Shown piece after piece: positions 12,593 through 16,178 of a DNA stretch of 16,178 bases. This DNA comes from Pseudomonadota bacterium (GTDB taxonomy: Bacteria > Desulfobacterota > Syntrophia > Syntrophales > UBA5619). The stretch is taken from assembly GCA_018896355.1 (NCBI GenBank), contig JAHIMW010000213.1:1-16178 (forward strand). The letters run 5' to 3'. The translations under genes were made by a program, and so were the position numbers. The notes beneath the pieces are model-generated. The model was not told the origin of the DNA, did no database searches, and worked only from the letters and a program-made list of their open reading frames with translations. Each line of letters begins with the position of its first letter. The stretch's first letter is position 1.

Positions 12593-13504
12593 TCACTTCA
12601 AGAAGATCGACCATCCAGCCCTCAATGATCCGGGAAGGAGGTCTATGGCGCCCGAGGCCTCGGAGACAGCAGAAAAGCCACAGGCCCGGCAATTGATCCG
12701 GCCACGACTCTTGACGTAACAGCCGCGCGTAAAGGTGCCGTCGGGATCAACATTAATGAGAATATCATCGTGGCAGCGCCAGTCATTCCTGATCATGGCC
12801 CTAAGACGCCCGGCGGAGTTGAGGATCGGAAAACCCTGCTTCTTCATTGCAATCACATCTTCCAGAACGGCACTCCGTTCACCATCGGACAAGGTCAAAG
12901 GCGCCTCTCCCTGACCATAGGGGTAGAAGAGCTGGACGGTCATGCCGCAGAATGCCGGTATGTTTTTCAGTTTTTCCAGAAGCGGCCGGATATCGTGTCG
13001 ATTCTCCCGGTTGATCGTAAAATGAACGAAGAGACGGCCATGTCTGGATGCGTGGAGGTTCGACCAAACCTTGTCGAAAGATCCGGAGCGCAGCCGGTCA
13101 TGGGTTTCCTTTAGTCCGTCGAGGCTGACCCAGATGATGTCCGCCGGCATATCCAGAGGAAAGGTGCCGTTTGTGGTCACGGCGACCCGGGGGAAGTGCC
13201 TTTTGGCATAGTCAATTAAATCGTACAGATCGTATCGGCCATCCTGCCACATGAGCGGCTCCCCACCTTCAAAAACGACAATCAGGGTGCCCAGACGCTT
13301 CAAGGCGTCGAGTGAGGTCATGGCCGATGTCCAGCTCATATGGTCACTTTCTTCTCCGGTGCGACGATGAAACGGACAGGCGACACACGCGAGGTTGCAG
13401 CGGTAGGTCAGCTTGAAATCTGCCAAAAGGGGAATCTTTTGCCCGAATATTTTCCGTCGGACGAAAAAAGCGGGAAATGGAGCGAGGCGGTTGATGAGTG
13501 TCAT
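12593..13504 (-). CDS. Radical SAM protein with C-terminal cysteine cluster
   Basis: The [4Fe-4S]-SAM motif CNLACVAC lies at residues 36-43 (Cys36, 40, 43) within FKLTYRCNLACVACPFHRRT. It is followed by FEGGEPLMW (SAM-binding GGE), TTNGTFPL and WVSLDGLKETHDRLR, normal for the fold. Four more cysteines near the end (CHDD 244, GCYVK 262, INCRACG 272 and 275), with NVDPDGTF between them, look like an auxiliary Fe-S or metal-binding region as in SPASM/twitch-type enzymes. The total of 303 residues is complete. The ATG at 13504 is chosen because GGAGGAAG precedes it; a longer frame to 13573 lacks a ribosome site. The substrate is unknown: such proteins modify peptides, lipids or cofactors. It heads the minus-strand set and is divergent from the corrinoid genes. 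Confidence 0.85.
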   Translation of the reverse strand: MTLINRLAPFPAFFVRRKIFGQKIPLLADFKLTYRCNLACVACPFHRRTGEESDHMSWTSAMTSLDALKRLGTLIVVFEGGEPLMWQDGRYDLYDLIDYAKRHFPRVAVTTNGTFPLDMPADIIWVSLDGLKETHDRLRSGSFDKVWSNLHASRHGRLFVHFTINRENRHDIRPLLEKLKNIPAFCGMTVQLFYPYGQGEAPLTLSDGERSAVLEDVIAMKKQGFPILNSAGRLRAMIRNDWRCHDDILINVDPDGTFTRGCYVKSRGRINCRACGFSAVSEASGAIDLLPGSLRAGWSIFLK

Positions 13505-13534
13505 GAAGCAGCTTCCTCCGGCAGGACCATTGGA

Positions 13535-13580
13535 CTCTAAATGAAACGGAGATAGCTTGTCAAGAACTCTCACCTTGACA
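13535..13580 (-). promoter_or_regulatory. Candidate promoter/operator region of the radical SAM gene
   Basis: TGTCAAG (13558-13564) and CTTGACA (13574-13580) form a perfect 7-bp inverted repeat with a 9-base spacer, placing a TTGACA on each strand. The minus-strand TTGACA could be the -35 for the radical SAM gene, with a weak -10 (TTAGAG or TTTAGA) 16-17 bp on. The element may equally be a regulator site between divergent units. Confidence 0.35.
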
Positions 13581-13596
13581 GAAAAAACTGGCGCCT

Positions 13597-13611
13597 CCCT
13601 CCCTCCCTCCC
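13597..13611. repeat. CCCT tandem repeat / G-quadruplex motif on minus strand
   Basis: Four CCC runs, each separated by a single T, lie at 13597-13611. The complementary strand reads GGGAGGGAGGGAGGG, a textbook four-tract G-quadruplex pattern with one-base loops. It is 11 bp upstream of the -35 of the + promoter and inside the divergent intergenic region. Confidence 0.7.
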
Positions 13612-13621
13612 TCTTTCCTCC

Positions 13622-13650
13622 TTGACACGCAGAAACCCTTTCCCTATACT
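13622..13650 (+). promoter_or_regulatory. Strong sigma-70 promoter for the plus-strand set
   Basis: TTGACA (13622-13627), a 17-bp spacer and TATACT (13645-13650) give a near-consensus promoter. The expected start near 13657 leaves a leader of about 140 nt before the first ATG at 13796. Confidence 0.65.
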
Positions 13651-13687
13651 CTACGCGTTGAAAATCAATATCTTACCGGAACGATCC

Positions 13688-13739
13688 TGCAATCCCTGCC
13701 GACCAACGGGGTGATCCATCTCCGCCGGCAGCGATTGCA
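13688..13739 (+). promoter_or_regulatory. Long hairpin in the leader of the plus-strand operon
   Basis: TGCAATCCCTGCCG (13688-13701) pairs with CGGCAGCGATTGCA (13726-13739) over 14 bases with one mismatch. The 24-base loop can itself fold (GGTGAT with ATCTCC, one mismatch). It follows the promoter by about 30 nt and ends 56 bp before the ATG. No U-run follows, so it is not an intrinsic terminator. I see no cobalamin-riboswitch box. Confidence 0.5.
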
Positions 13740-13795
13740 CCCGTCAGCGGCGAAAGGATGAAAAACGTTCGTGAATCCTCAGGGAAGGAGACCTC

Positions 13796-14482
13796 ATGAA
13801 GGCAGCGCTGCTGGTCGGACCCCAAAAGATTGAAATCCGGGATCTGCCCGTGCCTGTGCCCCGCGAGGGCGAGGTGCTCGTCAGAGTCCGGGAGGCGGGG
13901 ATCTGCGGGACCGATTTCGCCAAATACCGGGGGGACCTGGGGGGGGACTTCCCGGTCATCGCCGGCCACGAGGCCGTGGGAGAGATTGCCGACCTCGGCC
14001 TGGGGGTTGTGGGGATCCATATTGGGGAGCGGGTGGCCATCCAGCCTAATTTCGCCTGTGGGCAATGCGAAACCTGCCGGAGCGGCATGGAGAACATCTG
14101 CCCTAACCGGGTGAGGCTGGGGCTGGATGTCGATGGCGTCTTCGCGGAATATGTTACCGCGCCCCGGAAATACGTCTGGACGCTGCCGGAGGGGCTCTCC
14201 GATTCGGCGGCGGCGTTGACCGAACCCCTCGCCTTGGCCCTGCACGGGTTTCAGAAAAGCGCCCCCGTCCCGACGGCGCTGATCGCCAGGAAGGAACTGC
14301 TCATCCAGGGCGCGATGACCTACCGGGACGAGTTTCGCGCCGCGATCGATCTGCTGCAGAAAGGGGAGATCCGTTCGGATCTTTTCATCACGAACATATA
14401 TCCCTTGGAAAAGCTTCCCGAGGCGCTCGCCGGCTTCCGCTCCCCCCAACGAGTCAAGGATATTGTCAAAATATCCTCATGA
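13796..14482 (+). pseudogene. Zinc-dependent alcohol dehydrogenase lacking its NAD(P)-binding domain
   Basis: The frame is open for 228 codons, but intact medium-chain dehydrogenases have about 340. Residues 1-157 are the normal catalytic half: MKAALLVGPQKIEIRDLPVP, catalytic zinc site Cys37 (GICGTD) and GHE 57-59, structural zinc cysteines 88, 91, 94 and 102 (CGQCETC...C), and ALTEPLALALHGF. At about residues 157-163 (14264-14290) the sequence jumps in frame to the end of the protein (LIARKELLIQGAMTYRDEF, then IYPLEKLPEALAGF). The missing piece of roughly 125-135 residues is the Rossmann fold with its GxGxxG motif, so dehydrogenase activity should be lost. A good ribosome site (GGAAGGAG) and promoter remain, so a zinc-binding remnant could still be made. 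The original substrate was probably a sugar or polyol. Confidence 0.75.
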
Positions 14483-14523
14483 AATCAGCGGGAAAGACAT
14501 CAAGATCGAAAGAGGCTCCTACG

Positions 14524-15051
14524 ATGACAGCAGCAGGCAGGATTCTGATCTTCACCGGTGACGGAAAAGGGAAGACGACGGCGGCACTGGGGATGGTCCT
14601 CAGGGCGCACGGCCACGCCATCCCGGTCTCGGCAATCCAGTTCGTCAAGTCCGATACGGAGACCGGCGAATTCGCCGCCCTGAAGGCGATGGCCGGCGTC
14701 GAGATCTATGTTACGGGCCTCGGTTTCGTCCCGCGCCCGACCGACCCGCGATTCGCGGACCACCGCCGGGCGGCGGAAGAGGGGCTTCGGATCGCCGGTG
14801 AGGCGGCCTCCTCGGGGCGCTACGGAATGGTCGTCCTCGACGAGATCTGCACGGCCGTCACGCTGAACCTGCTCGCCGAGGATGCCGTCCTGGCGCTTCT
14901 CCGCGAGGCGGCCCCCGATTGCACCGTCGTCCTGACCGGACGGGGCGCCACTGAAGGGCTGATCCAAGCCGCCGACACCGTCTCCGAGGTCCGCTGCATC
15001 AAGCACGGATTCGACAGCGGCCGGAAGGCCCAAAAAGGGGTGGAATTCTGA
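14524..15051 (+). CDS. cobO: Cob(I)yrinic acid a,c-diamide adenosyltransferase (CobO/BtuR family)
   Basis: It transfers the adenosyl group of ATP to reduced corrinoid cobalt, making the upper ligand of coenzyme B12. The P-loop TGDGKGKTTAALGM is at residues 11-24, followed by IQFVKSD, FVPRPTD, the VVLDEICTAVTLNLL block (about 103-117) and VVLTGRGA. The start at 14524 gives 175 residues, the family norm, and has GAAAGAGG 8 bp upstream; the in-frame ATG at 14479 would add 15 atypical residues. It follows the dehydrogenase remnant by about 40 bp and cbiE starts 15 bp after it, so the corrinoid genes are co-transcribed, probably from the promoter at 13622. The sequence is complete with all visible motifs intact. 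Confidence 0.93.
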   Translation: MTAAGRILIFTGDGKGKTTAALGMVLRAHGHAIPVSAIQFVKSDTETGEFAALKAMAGVEIYVTGLGFVPRPTDPRFADHRRAAEEGLRIAGEAASSGRYGMVVLDEICTAVTLNLLAEDAVLALLREAAPDCTVVLTGRGATEGLIQAADTVSEVRCIKHGFDSGRKAQKGVEF

Positions 15052-15066
15052 TGGAGAGCTGAAACC

Positions 15067-15714
15067 ATGGCTGTAGCAAAAAAGAAGATCATCGTCGTCG
15101 GATGCGGACCCGGTGCGGAATCCTACATCACGCCGGCGGCAAAGGCGGCCGTACGGAAGGCCGACGTTCTCATCGTCTCCCGGCGCCTGATGGAGTATTT
15201 CCCGGAGGTCGCCGCGGAGAGGATCGATTCGGGCGTGGACATCGAGGGAACCCTCGACACCATCGCCGCCCGACGCGACGCCGGGCGGCAGGTGGTTCTC
15301 CTCGCGACCGGCGATCCGGGCATTGCGAGCCTCGCGCAACCGGTAATCCGACGCTTTGGACGGGAGAACTGCGAGGTGATTCCCGGAATCAGCTCCATCC
15401 AGGTCGCCTTCGCAAAACTTGGCCTCGACTGGCAGGACGCGAGGATCATATCGGCCCACAGCTCCGATCCGGAGGAGTCCGCCGACGATCTGCGCCCCGC
15501 CGGAAAGATTGCGGTCCTCGGCGGACGGGAAGGATCGCTCCGCTGGGCCGCAGGGATGATCCCGAAACTGGGGAAAGGCCGGCGCGTGTTCCTATGCGAA
15601 GAGCTCACGCTGCCCGACGAAAGGTTCAGCGAGGTAAGCGCCGATGAGCTGATCCGTATTCCGGTATCGGCGCGGGCGATCATTCTCATCATTCGGGGAG
15701 AACTGCTGAAATAA
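15067..15714 (+). CDS. cbiE: Cobalt-precorrin-7 (C5)-methyltransferase CbiE
   Basis: A SAM-dependent methylase of the tetrapyrrole (CbiE/CobL N-terminal) family acting in the corrin ring pathway; the stand-alone form is typical of the anaerobic route. Motifs are IIVVGCGPGAESYITPAAKA (residues 8-27), LLATGDPGIASL (78-89), EVIPGISSIQVAFAKLGLDW (102-121) and VFLCEELTLPDERF. Length 215 is normal. GGAGA lies in the short gap after cobO. The partner CbiT (decarboxylase/C15 methylase), often next to or fused with CbiE, is not in the window. Downstream there is an EamA transporter remnant, not another corrin gene. Confidence 0.92.
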   Translation: MAVAKKKIIVVGCGPGAESYITPAAKAAVRKADVLIVSRRLMEYFPEVAAERIDSGVDIEGTLDTIAARRDAGRQVVLLATGDPGIASLAQPVIRRFGRENCEVIPGISSIQVAFAKLGLDWQDARIISAHSSDPEESADDLRPAGKIAVLGGREGSLRWAAGMIPKLGKGRRVFLCEELTLPDERFSEVSADELIRIPVSARAIILIIRGELLK

Positions 15715-15794
15715 ATGGTGACCGCTGCCTATTATTTCCATGCCGGCACGCAGAGGGATCGGGGCCCTGTTCCCCTGCTGTAAGGAGAAGCAAT

Positions 15795-16178
15795 ATGATC
15801 GTCCGGAACGAAGCGACCGCATGGCCGTATCTGCTGCTGACGCTGAGCGCGCTGTTCTGGGCGGGGAACGCAGTGTTGGCGCGCGCTCTGCATAATCTGA
15901 TGCCGCCGGCAACAATGGCGTTCTGGCGCTGGGTACTGGCCTTGCTGCTGCGGTGGCGGCCCGCCGGCATCGGAACCATGGCGTTTTTTGGCGCCGCAGT
16001 CGTCGGCGGCATCGTGCTGCTGATGCTGCCGCTCTACCTGGCCGAACTGGCAAGCGGTCGCGTCGCCGTATGGAATGCAGCAACCGGCGCAGGAATGGTT
16101 TATTTCGCGGTGTTTCCGTCTATTCTTGCCTATCTGTTCTGGAACCGCGGGGTACAGCAAGTCGGCGCCAATCGCGCC
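15795..16178 (+). pseudogene. EamA/DMT-family transporter with internal deletion (runs off window)
   Basis: The frame is open for all 128 codons to the edge, with AAGGAG 8 bp before the ATG. Residues 1-50 are the usual first helices (WPYLLLTLSALFWAGNAVLA, MAFWRWVLALL). From about residue 51 the text matches the second EamA repeat (LRWRPAGIGTMAFF, then AVFPSILAYLFWNRGVQQVG). In intact proteins about 125-130 residues separate these (from memory), covering helices 3 to about 6. The jump is in frame at about 15939-15956, in a GCTGCTG context. Intact DMT transporters export amino acids or small metabolites. With this many helices missing, normal transport is unlikely. Its C-terminal end is beyond the window, so the rest cannot be judged. 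Confidence 0.7.

Noticed and set aside
13651..13795. Cobalamin riboswitch before the corrinoid genes
   Set aside because: No B12-box or the conserved core of that riboswitch is visible; the leader has only a simple long hairpin.
13673..14449. 258-codon minus-strand frame opposite the alcohol dehydrogenase
   Set aside because: Antisense shadow; composition is atypical and the + strand shows zinc-site motifs, a promoter and a ribosome site.
15715..15783. 22-codon frame starting immediately after the cbiE stop (TAA-ATG)
   Set aside because: No ribosome site and no family resemblance; could be a leader peptide or remnant but cannot be supported.
1..16178. CRISPR array or insertion sequence
   Set aside because: No regularly spaced direct repeats, no transposase frame and no paired terminal repeats were found; the only tandem repeat is the short CCCT run.

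Overview
The window looks like bacterial chromosomal DNA from an anaerobic Deltaproteobacteria/Desulfobacterota-type organism. That is an inference from gene content: an Rrf2 regulator beside metX-metW, a nifS-mnmA-nadA-fdhD block, an EpsC-type cysE and anaerobic-type corrinoid genes. No rRNA or other strong taxonomic marker is present. Most of the DNA is GC-rich, but about 130-2660 is visibly more AT-rich and reads as an accessory segment.

Region 1 (1-2500), accessory. After the tail of an unidentified gene and a terminator there is a run of integron gene cassettes on the + strand. Three attC-like recombination sites (777-838, 1283-1370, 2122-2193) each show an imperfect palindrome with unpaired bases. 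The core boxes match cassette by cassette: GTTATGC at 832 pairs with GCATAAC at 1283, and GTTAGGC at 1364 pairs with GCCTAAC at 2122. The cassettes carry an unknown 140-residue helical protein, a short hicB-hicA toxin-antitoxin pair (hicA is only 57 codons), and an MNT nucleotidyltransferase/HEPN pair. No integrase is visible, so this is either the tail of an integron or a CALIN (attC cluster lacking an integrase). A decayed gene remnant and a 53-residue two-helix membrane protein follow on the minus strand.

Region 2 (2732-10905), minus strand. A coherent sulfur-mobilisation cluster, read in transcription order: an IscR-like Rrf2 regulator behind a near-perfect sigma-70 promoter, metX, metW, nifS, mnmA, nadA, fdhD, a MOSC protein and cysE. 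CysE and MetX make the O-acetyl acceptors for cysteine and homocysteine synthesis. NifS takes sulfur from cysteine, and MnmA, NadA (as an Fe-S enzyme), FdhD and probably the MOSC protein use it. A terminator preceded by a possible promoter lies in front of metX. A 239-bp gap with three stacked inverted repeats splits metW from nifS.

Region 3 (11027-16178). A minus-strand set (radical SAM protein, broken AtuA-like gene, 2-hydroxyacid dehydrogenase) is divergent from a plus-strand set (zinc alcohol dehydrogenase lacking its NAD domain, cobO, cbiE, and an EamA transporter that runs off the window). The AtuA-like gene, the alcohol dehydrogenase and the transporter have all lost an internal segment while both flanks remain recognisable. 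This is either local gene decay or an assembly problem. The intergenic region between the two sets holds a strong + promoter, a G-quadruplex-forming CCCT repeat and a long hairpin in the leader.
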